Below, in pieces: positions 35,071 to 46,165 of a stretch of DNA of 64,000 nucleotides. Each line of letters starts with the position of its first letter. Within the stretch, counting starts at the first letter, position 1. The DNA comes from Anastatus disparis. Its lineage: Eukaryota; Arthropoda; Insecta; Hymenoptera; Eupelmidae. Below the pieces are notes generated by a model. It made no database searches. It had not been told where the DNA came from and saw only the letters and a list, made by a program, of their open reading frames with translations. A program made the translations under genes and the position numbers. The stretch spans positions 1,841,001-1,905,000 of the forward strand of contig JAFFSR010000301.1 in NCBI GenBank assembly GCA_017163975.1, given 5' to 3'.

Positions 35071-35989
35071 AGGTTGTAACCAGTGTTTTTATTATTCTTC
35101 CCGGATTTCTTGTATTTTTATACTTTAGCAAACAAGTACTCACCAAGGAAGCAGAATCTGGGGTTCAAAGTAATATGCTATCTGTCATGGTCATAAGTAA
35201 AATAATAGTAATTTTTAAAGCACTTGATCTGCATCAAAATGCATCTGAAAACACATTTCGATGTGTAAAAAACTATTTTTCGCCTACACAGTCACTGTTT
35301 TTTGCGGTCAAGTCCCCAAATATAATGTGAAATGCAATAAAAATCGTTTTTTTCAACTTTTGAGTATGACACACCTTGAAATTCATAGTTCTGATTCCGT
35401 CATTCGAAAGAGCGGAAAAAAATACAGGAAAAAAATAGTTTAAAAGTTTAGCCAAATAAGTTTACGAAATAGATCCCGAATAATAAAACATAAAACGAGG
35501 TCGCAAAAGCTCATTTTTTAACGAGAGAGTTTGAAAAAAATTAAGAATATTCGGAGTCTATAAAAACTCCCGCATGCAAATTTTCAGATCGTTTTAAGCA
35601 ATATCGCGTCAGAAATTTTAAAAAATCGAAAAATCACGTTTTTGAGGTTATATAGTGAAAGGAGAGGTCTAGAGGTCTATAAATTTGGCTAAGGAGTTTT
35701 TTTTATATGACCTTTCGAATGGAAAAGCCTGTTTATCAAAACCGCTGTGGGCAATTTTCACATGCTTATCCCCCTAGAGCCTTTATTGTTTATTGTCGCT
35801 AAAAAAGCTTGCAAATTCATTTATTATTGTCGCAGAAGCGTACAGATCTATATTATATGCTTTATTACGTTAAAAACGACATCACATCTTATATGTTTTC
35901 ATTTTTTTTTAATATAAGCAGTTAATTAGTTTACATTGTTTAATATTTTAATTGATTTTATTTTTTTAAATGTGATTTAAATATAATTA

Positions 35990-37640
35990 TTCTTACCCGA
36001 TGCATCAAAGGCTGTCTTAAGATCTAAGGAAACTATATGAATTTTATTTTCAAATAATTATATTTCTTGAAAATTTGAAATATATTTTTATGCATCTTAC
36101 ATCTGTAATTTGATTCCAATCTCTTGATAATTCTACTTTACATCTTTTTAAAATATTTATCATTCTTTTAAAATATATATTTTCTTTGATCTCATCTAAC
36201 AATATTAATACTTTGTACTTGATTTTTAATTCTTAAAAAAACACTATTATTCAATTATTAGTAATTAATTATAAAACTTTTATATCATATCATATTGCTT
36301 GTTGACATATATTTTTATAAAAACGGAAAACCTCCTATCCAATTACGTTTTTGAAGTATTTTTATCGATGAAATTAATTAAAAATTATATATTTGAGATT
36401 CCTATTTCTGTTGAAACTTGATCTATGCAAATTATTACAGGTTATATTCCAGGAAGACATTTTGTTCAATCATCTTGACTTTTACAAATAAAAAAGAAAT
36501 ATAAAAAACTAAGTAAAAAAAAAATATTTTTATAGAAATCAACTTTCAAATTTACATTGTTACCATCGATTTTATGCGATTCATTTTTCGTGAACTGACA
36601 ATGTTTCAACAGAATTAGATATAAGAAACTTATTTAATTCAACTTTTTTCGGTATTTAAACACAATATCATTATTTTAATTTTTGTGCAGTCTTCAAATA
36701 CTCCTACAATTTTATAAAAGAAATTAATAAACTTAGTTCAAACTTCTTAAATCATCTTCTAATATTGAATAATTTTTTTGCAAAAATTGTATTACCAGGT
36801 TTGGTATTTACATTGACAAGCAATTCTCAAAAACTTTACTAAAAGATATATTAAAATTGTTAAATCTTTTATTTGTTTCCTAATGACAATAATGATTTAC
36901 AATTTTAAAATTATAAAATTAAATAAATGAATTTTAAAACGTATAAAATTTATTTGTAATATAATTAAGGTAAAGTATGAAATTTGCGAAAGATGGATGC
37001 TTACTGTTGTAATTAAACATAAAATTCAATACATGTCATCATTTATACGATTTACCCTAAGGAAAAGAAATATGTAAGGGTGCAGTCAGATGAGTAGAAA
37101 AGAGATTGCCGAATAGAGGATGCGTAATAGAAACAACCAATCAGCGCTATTCGGCAAGTTTTATGCGAAGAATAGAATTCTATTCTCTATTCCACTGTAG
37201 AATAGAAAAGCGAGTTGCGATACGAAGTAAATAAACAAAAATAATTAAATTATAAATATAAATCTACTTCATTCATTTTAAAACAAATTGTAGAAAATCG
37301 CTCTGTATGAGCTACAATTTTAAAGAGGTAATGTTTATGTTTACGCGACCTAATACGCAAGCATCTTCTTTCCATTCCACGGATTTTTTCCCCCTATGGT
37401 CACATGGAGAGAAAAAACAGTAGAATAGGCGGTAGAATAGAAAAATCAATATATAGCTAAATGTTTGTTTTAATCAATTCATTTTGTTGTCTTTTCCAAG
37501 TTTTTAAAAACAATTGTAAAAAACATGTACTTTTTTCAAATATATGATTTCCTTAGATCTTAAGTCAGTCTTTGATACAGTTGGTAAGAATATTTACATT
37601 AAAATCACATTGTAAAAAACATATACTTTTTTCAAATATA
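35990..37640. repeat. Inverted repeat with LINE RT-motif fragments in both arms
   Basis: Near 37548-37590 (+) the sequence encodes SLDLKSVFDTVGKN, and near 36000-36045 (-) SLDLKTAFDASGKN. Both resemble RT motif A (LDLkkAFDtvd) of non-LTR retrotransposons. The arms continue for about 90 bp (TTTCAAATATATGATTTCC / GGAAACTATATGAATTTTATT). The 1.4 kb between includes a possible MITE (about 37075-37440; GGTGCAGTCAGATGAGTAGA... ends) and otherwise AT-rich DNA. The fragments are too short for a family call. Confidence 0.45.
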
Positions 37641-37651
37641 TAATTTCCTTT

Positions 37652-38180
37652 TTGAATGTGACCTCATTAAGAGCTCACATTGGACAGGTGCGTGAGCTCT
37701 TATGCGATGGTCCCTCTTATGATCTGTTTGGAGTTGCTGAAACCTGGCTGGGACCGACTGTCTCTGATGACGTCATTGAGATTAAAGATTATAAGTTGTT
37801 CAGGCAGGACAGAAACCTTCATGGAGGAGGGGTTGCCCTCTACGCTAAAAATAATTTAAAATGTGAAGTATTAGCTCTTTCTAGTACCACAACCATCACT
37901 AGCAGCGGTAAACCTGAAGTGCCAGAATATATTTTTTGTTCGATTAAGGATGGCGACTCTGAACCTGTGCTGGTTTCTGTCATTTATCGCCCTCCTGCCA
38001 TTTCATTTACAAAAAATTCTGATTTGTTAAATTCTTTAAGAGATTTATCTCATGATTCTTCACATAAAATTATAATGGGGGATCTGAATGCCGATCTCCT
38101 GCGAGAAAGCAGTGATGCGAGGTTTCTTAGTAAACTAACAGCAGAGCTTTCGCTTCAGTTGGTCCAGCATGGTGAACTCA
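37652..38180 (+). pseudogene. LINE AP-endonuclease domain
   Basis: Encodes the N-terminal endonuclease: NVTSLRAHIGQVRELL, FGVAETWLGP (catalytic E in AETW), GGVALYAKNNL, PVLVSVIYRPP and KIIMGDLNADLL (catalytic D.N). These are the APE motifs N..S, E, Y...P and GD.N in the right order. Homology ends near LQLVQHGE at about 38178; the last motif (D.i) is replaced by a hairpin insertion. The first codon of the frame is TTG, so the natural start or ORF1 is not present. Confidence 0.85.
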
Positions 38181-38765
38181 ATAGAATTCAAATAAAAAAA
38201 ATTTTTTCGACTTTTAAATCTACTAAAAAATTATAAAAAATTTATAAAAAAAAAAGTCGAAAAAATTTTTTTTATTTGAATTCTATTTTAAACTGCAACT
38301 TTGTTTTCTATACGTAAAAATGTAACTTTTTTTTCTCTAAAGTTTTTTTCTATCTCGCTTACTTTTCAAAATATTGGCATTTGAAAAAAACGTGTTTTTT
38401 AACAAAAAATCCTGTAGCTCTGGTAAAAAATGACAAAAACAAATGCTTGACCCCTCATTTTAAAGCTGAATAAATACCCTTTTAAACCCAGTTTGTTTTT
38501 TCAAGCTACGATTATTGGATCTAAATCTGCAGCAAATTAAAAAAAGACCAATTTTTTTGCTTTTTTTTAGTTGTTTTTTAACTTTTCCAAACGACTTAAA
38601 TTTAAGTTTTTTAAAGTTCATAATAGTATTTTCGAAAGCTTTTCACCTGCTCCTTCGAACACCGTTGGATTTTTTGAGTTACGACTTTTAGCTGCTGAGT
38701 AATAAAATGTTTTAGCTCTTACAATTTTTTCTCTGGGTGCACAAAAGCATGTGGAGGGGAGTGTA
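38180..38765. mobile_element. Unidentified insertion in the LINE, starting with a tight hairpin
   Basis: Begins AATAGAATTCAAATAAAAAA...TCGACTTTT and folds back on itself (AAAAGTCGA...TTTATTTGAATTCTATT, to about 38287). About 480 bp of AT-rich sequence without an ORF follow. The LINE resumes at 38765-38771 with CGATGGGGTTTTCC. The missing LINE sequence (the first part of RT) is longer than a target duplication can explain, so deletion came with it. Confidence 0.6.
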
Positions 38766-38934
38766 GATCGATGGGGTTTTCCAGGGTCACTCTCGTGTTG
38801 ATTAACTCTTATATTTCAGGAAGAAAACAAATGGTTTTAACACACTTACAAGAAGAATCAGGTTGGCTAACAACCAACCTAGGAGTTCCACAGGGATCGG
38901 TACTGAGGCCTTTGTTGTTTTGCCTTTACATTAA

Positions 38935-39324
38935 GAGGACGTTGGATCTTTCTATCCTTTTCTAACCGAAAAATGTAGGATTTTTGAAAAACTAGTAGTT
39001 ATTACTAGAAATCAATAGTTTTCCGCAACTTGTACAGTAAAAAACAATATTTTTTCTAATGTGAACAAATTAATTTTGATGCTTTGTTTTCAAGAAAAGT
39101 TTGACATACTTAAACATCATAATCTATAGCTTAACTTATGATTTTTTAAGTATGTCAAACTTTTCTTGAAAATAAAGCATCAAAATTAATTTGTCCTCAT
39201 AAGAAAAAATATTGTTTTTTACTGTACAAGTTGCGGACAACTCTTAATTTCTATCAATAATCACTAGTTTTTCCAAAACCCTACAATTTTTAAGTAAAAA
39301 AGGATGAAGGGATCCAGCGTCCTC
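38935..39324. mobile_element. GAGGACG-family palindromic MITE with TTAA duplication
   Basis: 390 bp. Starts GAGGACGTTGGATC and ends GATCCAGCGTCCTC. TTAA lies at 38931-38934 and 39325-39328. Removing the MITE and one TTAA joins the LINE frame ...LFCLYI and NNVRDAL without a shift, which shows both the exact limits and the TTAA target. TTAA duplication points to piggyBac-type mobilisation (inference). Closest relative is at 5300-5692. Confidence 0.92.
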
Positions 39325-39630
39325 TTAATAACGTACGTGACGCTCTTGGCTCTGGTTGTGTTGAGCACCTACTGTATGCAGATGACCTGCAGATTTATAC
39401 GCAAGTTCCTCGTGAGAATGTGGATGCAGGTATTCTAATCTCACAGAGGGCGGCCAATGCGGTGTCGGAGTGGGCGGCTGGTGCCTCACTCACTTTAAAT
39501 GCTAGTAAAAGTAAGGCAATCGTCTTTAGCAGTAATCGTTTGATCAATTCATTTTATGCTGAGGCGCCACGGACGATTGACCTTGAAGGAGGTGTCAGCA
39601 TTCCTTTCTCTGACATTGTAACGAGTCTTG

Positions 39631-40450
39631 TAGTCCAGTCAAATTAGATTTTTTCATGTAAAAAAATTTAACAGCAAACTGACTGCACAATTATGTAAAG
39701 TAGGTTTGTAAACTAAGCAGCTAGGCATGCTAGGCAGACTACCCGTTATACATTTCCCCTTCGTTATGAGTTTCCCCCACTACTAACGTTAATTCATGCG
39801 CCCAAGCGAAAGATCCAATGTTTAAGTGAATTTTTAAGGACTTTCTAATCACTTAATCAAAAATCTGAAATATACATTTTGTAGAGGGATATCTAAACTT
39901 TCAGAATCGATGTTGAACATTGTAAAAAGTTAATCGTGTGAGATAGAGTGGCCTACTGAAAATTAATTATTTATAACTTATAAATGTTATTATGGAAAAA
40001 CTATAAGTCCTACAGGATTCTGCTTGCGAATGCTTATTGTGCACATTAAGAACTATTTATTGCCACAAGCCCAATTCTTAAATCATTAAATTAAAAAAGT
40101 TATGAATTTTTTTAAATTTAATCCTTTTTTGTGGTTTTTTGCATTTTTCTTGAAAACTATAAATGCAATCAAAATAGTTAAAAATTCATTTTAAAGGTCT
40201 TCAAAAAACCTACATTTTATCTTATTGGACCAATATGATAACTTTTATAGCTCCAGAAATATTTGCAGATAAAGAGAAAAAATGTCAATTTTCAATGTTT
40301 AAACATTGTTTAAACAAAAACGGACAACATCTGTTGGGGCCATTTTGGATATTTTACTCCCACAAACCTACTTTACATAATTGTGCAGTCAGTTTGCTGT
40401 TAAACTTTTTTACAAATATCAGCCATTTTTTAGCTAAATTGACTGGCCTA
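39631..40450. mobile_element. 820-bp MITE with TAGNCCAGTCAA ends and TTG duplication
   Basis: Ends TAGTCCAGTCAAATTAG and CTAAATTGACTGGCCTA. A second, better-paired block lies just inside (TTTAACAGCAAACTGACTGC / GCAGTCAGTTTGCTGTTAAA). TTG occurs at 39628-39630 and 40451-40453. Removal with one TTG restores the LINE frame TSL-GVVLDS exactly. A 3-bp duplication fits PIF/Harbinger or CACTA-type enzymes, but the termini match neither consensus well. No ORF of note inside. Confidence 0.85.
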
Positions 40451-41439
40451 TTGGTGTTGTGCTTGACTCTAAGCTTTCTTGGAAGCCTCACATTAATATG
40501 GTTACAAAAAAATTCAATAGAGTGTTGTACGCTTTGCGGTTTTTTGTCCGTACACCACGGAGGCTCTGCGTAAACAACTTGCAGCCGCCCTGCTCTTTCC
40601 GCATCTCGATTACTGTTCGGTGGTTCTGCTCGATGCTTCTCAGGGCTTGAAGAGAAGAATACAAAGACTGCAGAATTCGTGTGTGAGATATATATTAGGT
40701 ATAAGAATGGGAGCTCATATTTCTCCTTATAGAGCCGCGTTGGGTCGGCTGCGTACTGATTCGAGGAGACAGTATTTTTTGGCTGTATTTATGTACAAGA
40801 TCGTGCGCATGAATACTTCGGAGCATCTAATGGGTCTCTTCACTAGATGTGTACCCAGAGTGGCTACTAGGGAAGAAATCAGGAATCTAGTGGTGCCCTT
40901 TATGCGTACTGAGGTTGACAGGAATTCCTTCCAAGTTCAAGGTGCGCATTTTTGGAACTCCCTGCCTGCTGAGATTAAACATCTTCCATCTCTCAGCAGC
41001 TTCAAAGCAGCAATGAGAGGGTACTTGCTCGACCTAGATTGATATTTTTTACTATTAATTTATATTAATTTATTTAATTTATTTTTGTAACGTCCTGTAT
41101 ATAGGCTTAAGGTGTGAGTGTATTTATTGTATGAGTGTTGGCTGAATGGTTGGTGAGTGAGAGTTTTTATTCTATTTTATTTTTGACTACGTTTCATGCT
41201 ATTGCGTACGCTTGTTATTTTATTTTATTATGTATTAAATTTAATTTTTTTAAATTCTAATATTGTGACTGATAGATATTGTATGACTGATTTTTATTTA
41301 TATGATTATTTTTATTTATATTGCGTGTATTGTATGATTACTCTGTGATATCACTTTTATTTATTTTTGTTTATGACTTACTTATTCAGTATTATTAGAT
41401 TTAGAACTAAACTGTGAACTAAACAGCGACAATAATAAA

Positions 41440-41640
41440 TAAATTTGTAAGCTTTTTCAGCGACAATGAAAAAAAAGTGTACGCTTCTTTAGCGACAGTA
41501 AAAAATGAAAGTGTAAGCTTCTTTTAGCTACAATGAAAAAAACATTCTTAATGCAGCCATATATTTATATGTGTTGGTCTCAAGCCCAAAAATAAAAAAT
41601 GCAGAGAGGGAGCGTTTTATTTGCATTTTCTCGATATGTA
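41440..41640. repeat. Inverted counterpart of the subterminal repeats
   Basis: Three to four units of TAAGCTT..TTTAGCGACAATGAAAAAA, then CAGCCATATATTTATATGTG and TTGGTCTCAAGCCC. These are the complement of 25940-26150. They directly follow the LINE 3' end. Confidence 0.65.
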
Positions 41641-41992
41641 TAAATATAGGACATAAGAAGATAAAATATTTATTTATAATCACAATTTTCTATCATTCTA
41701 TTATTCGCTCATAATTATTATTAAATATCATTATATACAATCATAACTTGAAATTTTATTGTTGTTTACTATTCTATTTTTAATTTATTTCAAAAATGTA
41801 TAAGTTTGATTCATTGTGAACTTTTGAATGTCGCGTTAAACCATCTTTTTTTTTATTAATTCTAATTTTATAACTTCATATCTTACATTTTTATGTATCG
41901 GTGTTTCCTATTGAACTTTTTTCACATTCGCAAATATAAAATTTAGCTTCATTATGTCCTACTTTTCTATTTACTTTGAAATGTGTGTTTCG

Positions 41993-42034
41993 GGGGGTTG
42001 GCGAGCGGAGCGAGCAGGGAGGAACCCCCCTTAG

Positions 42035-42109
<75 letters not shown>
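41993..42109. repeat. GC-rich hairpin followed by a (TA)n tract
   Basis: GGGGGGTT and AACCCCCC (41993-42031) pair around GGCGAGCGGAGCGAGCAGGG. A run of about 37 TA units follows (42034-42109). Frames passing through it (Ile-Tyr repeats) are artefacts. Confidence 0.8.
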
Positions 42110-42111
<2 letters not shown>

Positions 42112-42910
42112 TTTACGAACGGAGCGTGCGCAATCCCGAGAAGCATCTGGTACAAAGCCGATTTATTAGAAAAGTACAAAAAAAAATACTTTCGTGTCTT
42201 TTGTGCCAGACGATTGTGAGGACTTTGATAATAATGGATTTCACTCCGTTAAAAATTACCACTGTCAACTTCACTGTAATCCTTCGAGTCACAAAAGCGA
42301 ATATTCGAGAGCCAACATTTTAATTCTGGCAGGTAAAATGAAAATATTTAATCCTTTACTATGAATTTTATAGATTGAAATTCTTTCGATAGTACTTTTA
42401 AATATGAATAAAAGTATTATTTCTAAATAAATTAAAAGTATTATTTTCATTGTTAAAATATGTTAAAATAAATTGCTCCGTTTTTAATAAAATTTATTAT
42501 AATTGAAAATAGACTAAAAATAAATAAGAAAAAATTTTTTTTTAATCAACTTATTATTTCTTAATAAAGAGAATAATATTTGTAATTTAATCTATTCTGA
42601 ATATATATTCCAACCATATAAATTTTTATCATCATAGACGATCTTAGGCTTCTATTCATAGACCTAACTCAAGTAGCGGTTGTTACTTGAACTTAATTCT
42701 GTCTTTGTCTTTCCATGATAAGTATAAAAGACAGATGATACAACCCTTACTTGATCTAATAGCTGCACTGAAAAAAAAGTTTAATAGTTACAAAAAAAAA
42801 TTTTATTGTATCGAATATATTCTTTCGGGCAATCGGTGAAATATTTTTTTTATCAATATCATTTATTCCGTCAGTGAAAATAAAATTTTTAAACATCAAT
42901 AAAATATTTC

Positions 42911-44810
42911 TCAACATACATAAGATATTTCTTGAACTTAAGAATACCTCATACTGGAAATTATTAGTTTTATTTTTAATTTATATCTCGTAATGTCAAA
43001 ATAAAAATTAAGTTAAATAATTAAAATAAAATTTTTTTCCTTCAAGAAAATATTTTTATGCGTATAAAAAATTTTACGTATTAATTAATTTCTGCGTACC
43101 AAATAGAAGTAACTATTCATTGAATAAATATTATCTTTCTTTAAAAATATATCTGAATTTTTCAAGCCTGAAAAATATTTTTTTGTAGAAGAATATATTA
43201 TTTTGAAAACATGAAACATCACTTTTAAGCATAGAAATAATTTTTCACAAGTAAATTTAAAATATTAATTCAAATAAATGTTTCAACAAATTTAAGTTCT
43301 TTTTCTGAAATATAAATTTCAATTTTTTTCAATTGCTAAAACTCTTTTGATTCAAAGAATTATTTTTTCACTCAAAGAAATATTTCTTTAAAAGAGTTAA
43401 ATAATGATTTTAATTGAAATTTACTTTTTGTAATTATGTTTATAAATAATTGTTGTAAAATTTTTTTTTTACTGAAATGTACGTTTTTAATCAAAATAAT
43501 AATAACTTTATTAAAATTAGAATTTTCAAAGTTTTTCAGTTATATTTTCTTTATTCTGACAATTATTTTTTTTCAATTCAAAATCCTCTTTGTAATGTAA
43601 TAGTATATTATTCACCAAGGGAGTTAATTTCAAAAATGTCTTAAATCGTACGTAATTGTCACCCGAGCTTGGTGAATATACGATTTTTTTACACGAGGCG
43701 CGAATAGTGGGTGCTTTTTATTCTGTCGGTAGGAAGAAAAGTACCCACTTTTCGCGCAGAGTGTAGAAAAGAAATGTAATCAATTACACTGCTTTTTTGC
43801 ACCAACAAACATTCTATTGTTGAAAAGAGATAGGTTTATCGAAGTCATGAACTAATTTGTTTAATTCAAAAATGATGTCTTTGAATTAAAAAATTATTTG
43901 ATGTAAGATATTTTTTTCATTTTTATATAAAAATTATTTTAAATAAATATTACATTTTTTCAATAAAAAAATATAGCATTGTTTTTAAGAAAGTTTTACT
44001 GACTTACAACACTATTTTGGAAGTAACTAATTTCTTAAAGTTAATAAGATATTTTTCTAAATTCGAACATTTTTTTTCAAATATAATATTTTACTAAAGA
44101 ATATTCAAAGGTTTTTTTTTCATTTTAAAAATTATTTTATGAATTTAAAAATGATTTTTCTTCGACTCAAAGAAATTCATTTCTTTGCACCGTATTTCTT
44201 CTATTAAAAAACACCTTCTTTAAAGTTAAAAAAACTTTTTACGCTATGTAGTTACAAATTTTGCGCGAAATTCCGTGATAAAAGGAACATTTTCACATAC
44301 TAATTTAATATCATTTCAAAACAATGTATAATAACTATTCTCATGGTGAAAAATAAGGTTTCCTTTTTTTAACATTCTGCAGTTAAAAATGAAATTTCAT
44401 TTCATTAATATGAAAGGACAAAGATGAGCCACCTGCTCTAGGATAAATTTAGAACAAACGTGCCTGTTTTCTTTTAATATCTTACAAATAATACATGTTT
44501 TTGATTAACAATCATTGATTATTTTATTACTCACCAATGTCAAATTATTTTTTTCTTTTATGCTATATTATTGAAAAAATCAATAATTTATAAAAAAATT
44601 ATATCTTTTTATTATTATTTAGTTTTCGAATAACACTAATTTAAAAATTCATTTCATGACACAATATATAATAAAGTTGAGATTTAGATTAGAAAAGGAC
44701 AAAAATAAATGACCTATTATAAAACAAAATTTTTAAGGGTTTGCTTTATCGATCAAATATAATTTAAAAATAAATTTCGTTTTTTTTTCATGAATAAATA
44801 TCAGAATTGT
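42911..44810. other. AT-rich gene-free region with one foldback repeat
   Basis: No gene seen. At about 43640-43790 ACACGAGGCGCGAATAGTGGGT...ACCCACTTTTCGCGC pairs (stem GCGCGAA.AGTGGGT / ACCCACTTTTCGCGC), resembling the repeats near 239-450. ATTAGAAAAGGACAAAAATA near 44689 is a trace of the GAGGACG MITE family. Confidence 0.55.
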
Positions 44811-44814
44811 TTGT

Positions 44815-45127
44815 AATCCCTAGCAGAAATATAAAATGTTTAAAAATGTTTGAAACTGTTCAAAATTGTTTGAAACTGTTTATAAGTGCGAAATTTAGGA
44901 CATTTAAAACAGTTATGAACAGTTTCAAACATTTTTAAACACTTTCAAAAAGTTTTGAAAAGTTCGAAATGATTTCAAACGGTGTTCAATAGTTTTAAAT
45001 TTTTTATGTTAAAAAGTTATAGATTATTTTAAATAGTCAAAATATTTCAAAACAATTTTAAATCAATATTAACTATTTTTTATTAATTTGAACAGTTTTG
45101 AACGGTTTCAAACAGTTTTAAACACCT
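44815..45127. repeat. GTTTGAAACTGTTCAAA short-module array
   Basis: About 310 bp of modules such as GTTTGAAACTG, AACAGTTT and TTTTAAACA in both orientations. It is similar in style, but not in sequence, to the module-built elements at 14809 and 26889. It abuts the truncated 3' side of the minus-strand LINE at 45127. Confidence 0.65.
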
Positions 45128-46165
45128 TTAAAGATTTCGTTGTTTGTTTTTTTTTTTGCATTGTTTGTATAGATTATCTTTTGTATTACATGATTTTATA
45201 ATTCCTTTAGTAATCCAAGATTTTCTTGGTTTATTTTTATTATTACTTTTACTACTCTTTATTGCCAAGTTCATACAATTTTGAATTTCGCTAATTATCA
45301 TTTCAATAGCTAAATCAGGATTTGTCTCAGTCCTGATTAATTCCCAGTTCTTTGATTTTACAATATTTTTCAATTTATAATAGCTTATTTTACTGTAATT
45401 AACTTTATCAATTTCTTTAGAACATATATTTTCAGTCGTAACTATTAATGGAAAATGTTCTGTAAAATCCAGACTTAATTTGTATGATTTAATATTTTTA
45501 CCATCTGTTTAAATAAAAACATTATCTATGCAAGAACCTTCAGAATTGTTATCTTTTGGTCTTGTTATACCATTAAAGTAAGGTATGTATCCTTTTTCTA
45601 AGAAATTATTTAGGAAATCAAGACTGAGACAGTCCTGCTCCAAGATATCGATGTTAAAATCCCCAATAATATAATGATTTTTAATATTTTTCTTTGTTTT
45701 TAAGAATCTTTCTAAATTTAATATAAATTCCGTTTTATGTAAGTCATGTGATCTGTATATTCCGCTTATTTCTATATTTTCGTTATCTTGCATTTTGATT
45801 TTAGTATTAATTATACTTAGTTTACCATAATTCTCTGTACTAGTTGTCTCACACAAGTTTTCACTAATATACATAACCACACTATCTGCTTTATTTAATC
45901 TACTATTATTGTAGTATATTTTGTACCCATTTATCCCATAGTATTTGTAATGTTCAAGATTCCATGTCTCTGCACATACAATTATATTCGGCTTAGTCAC
46001 CAAACTCTCAACCAACATTTGTAACCTTTCAAAATTTGCGTTCAAGCTTCTTATATTTACATAAAGTATTAAGTTATTAGTATCACAAACATATCCGTTG
46101 AGAGTTTCAAGACTATCATAAATTTTTTCATTTTCTACTATATCTATATCATTATTATGTGCCAT
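45128..46165 (-). pseudogene. LINE ORF2 endonuclease, truncated before RT
   Basis: LILYVNIRSLNANFERL, PNIIVCAETWNL (E), ISGIYRSHD, YIIGDFNIDILE (D.N), then TRPKDNNSEGSCIDNVF form a complete AP-endonuclease series. A stop (TAA at 45509) follows DNVFI. The same frame then continues with TDGKNIKSYKL..., a second open piece from 45373 (VKSKNWELIRTETNPDLAIE) and KPRKSWITKGI, the normal linker to RT. The RT itself is absent. Confidence 0.85.

Larger units (their letters stand above)
26280..35781. mobile_element. 9.5-kb element with TIRs of about 610 bp, full of nested insertions
   Basis: The left arm 26280-26886 (GGCTCTAGGGGGATAAGCAT...) pairs with 35178-35781 (...ATGCTTATCCCCCTAGAGCC) along its whole length. 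It includes CCGCTCTTTCGAATGACGG / CCGTCATTCGAAAGAGCGG and GACAGCAT / ATGCTATCTGTC. No transposase is recognised. The open frames in the two arms (26619-26801, 35261-35443) are the same TIR read from both sides. The interior carries the module element 26889-30410, the foldback 31221-32752 and a promoter/hairpin locus (33719-34548). Confidence 0.8.
38771..41042 (+). pseudogene. LINE reverse transcriptase and C-terminal domain (interrupted)
   Basis: RT pieces 38771-38930, 39329-39627 and 40454-41042 read in order. GVPQGSVLRPLLFCLYI is the motif B/PQGS region. After the first MITE come NNVRDALGSG and LLYADDLQIY (catalytic YADD, 39374-39385), followed by LTLNASKSKAIVFS. After the second MITE come GVVLDSKLSWKPHI, then (with a frameshift near 40545) LRKQLAAALLFPHLDYCS, QRLQNSCVRYILG and FWNSLPAEIKHLP, stopping at 41042. 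The enzyme would copy LINE RNA at a nicked target. Without motif A and with two insertions it is inactive. Confidence 0.88.
37652..41460 (+). mobile_element. Non-LTR retrotransposon (LINE) with three insertions
   Basis: ORF2 order is AP-type endonuclease, RT (second half), and a C-terminal extension ending in a typical FWNSLPAEIK..PS...FK tail. There is no RNase H, which fits the CR1/Jockey-like groups. Coding DNA is distinctly GC-richer than its flanks. Three intrusions break it: 38180-38765 (replacing the first half of RT), a MITE at 38935-39324 and a MITE at 39631-40450. The 5' ORF1 is missing, and the 3' UTR runs to about 41460 (ends AATAATAAATAAAT). The insertions postdate the LINE. Confidence 0.85.

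Noticed and set aside
26607..35455. Mirror frames at 26607-26801 and 35261-35455
   Set aside because: They are the same TIR of the 9.5-kb element read in opposite arms. No recognisable protein, and both strands are open, so composition explains them.
41967..42323. Frames of 70-115 aa
   Set aside because: They are mostly Ile-Tyr repeats from the (TA)n tract.
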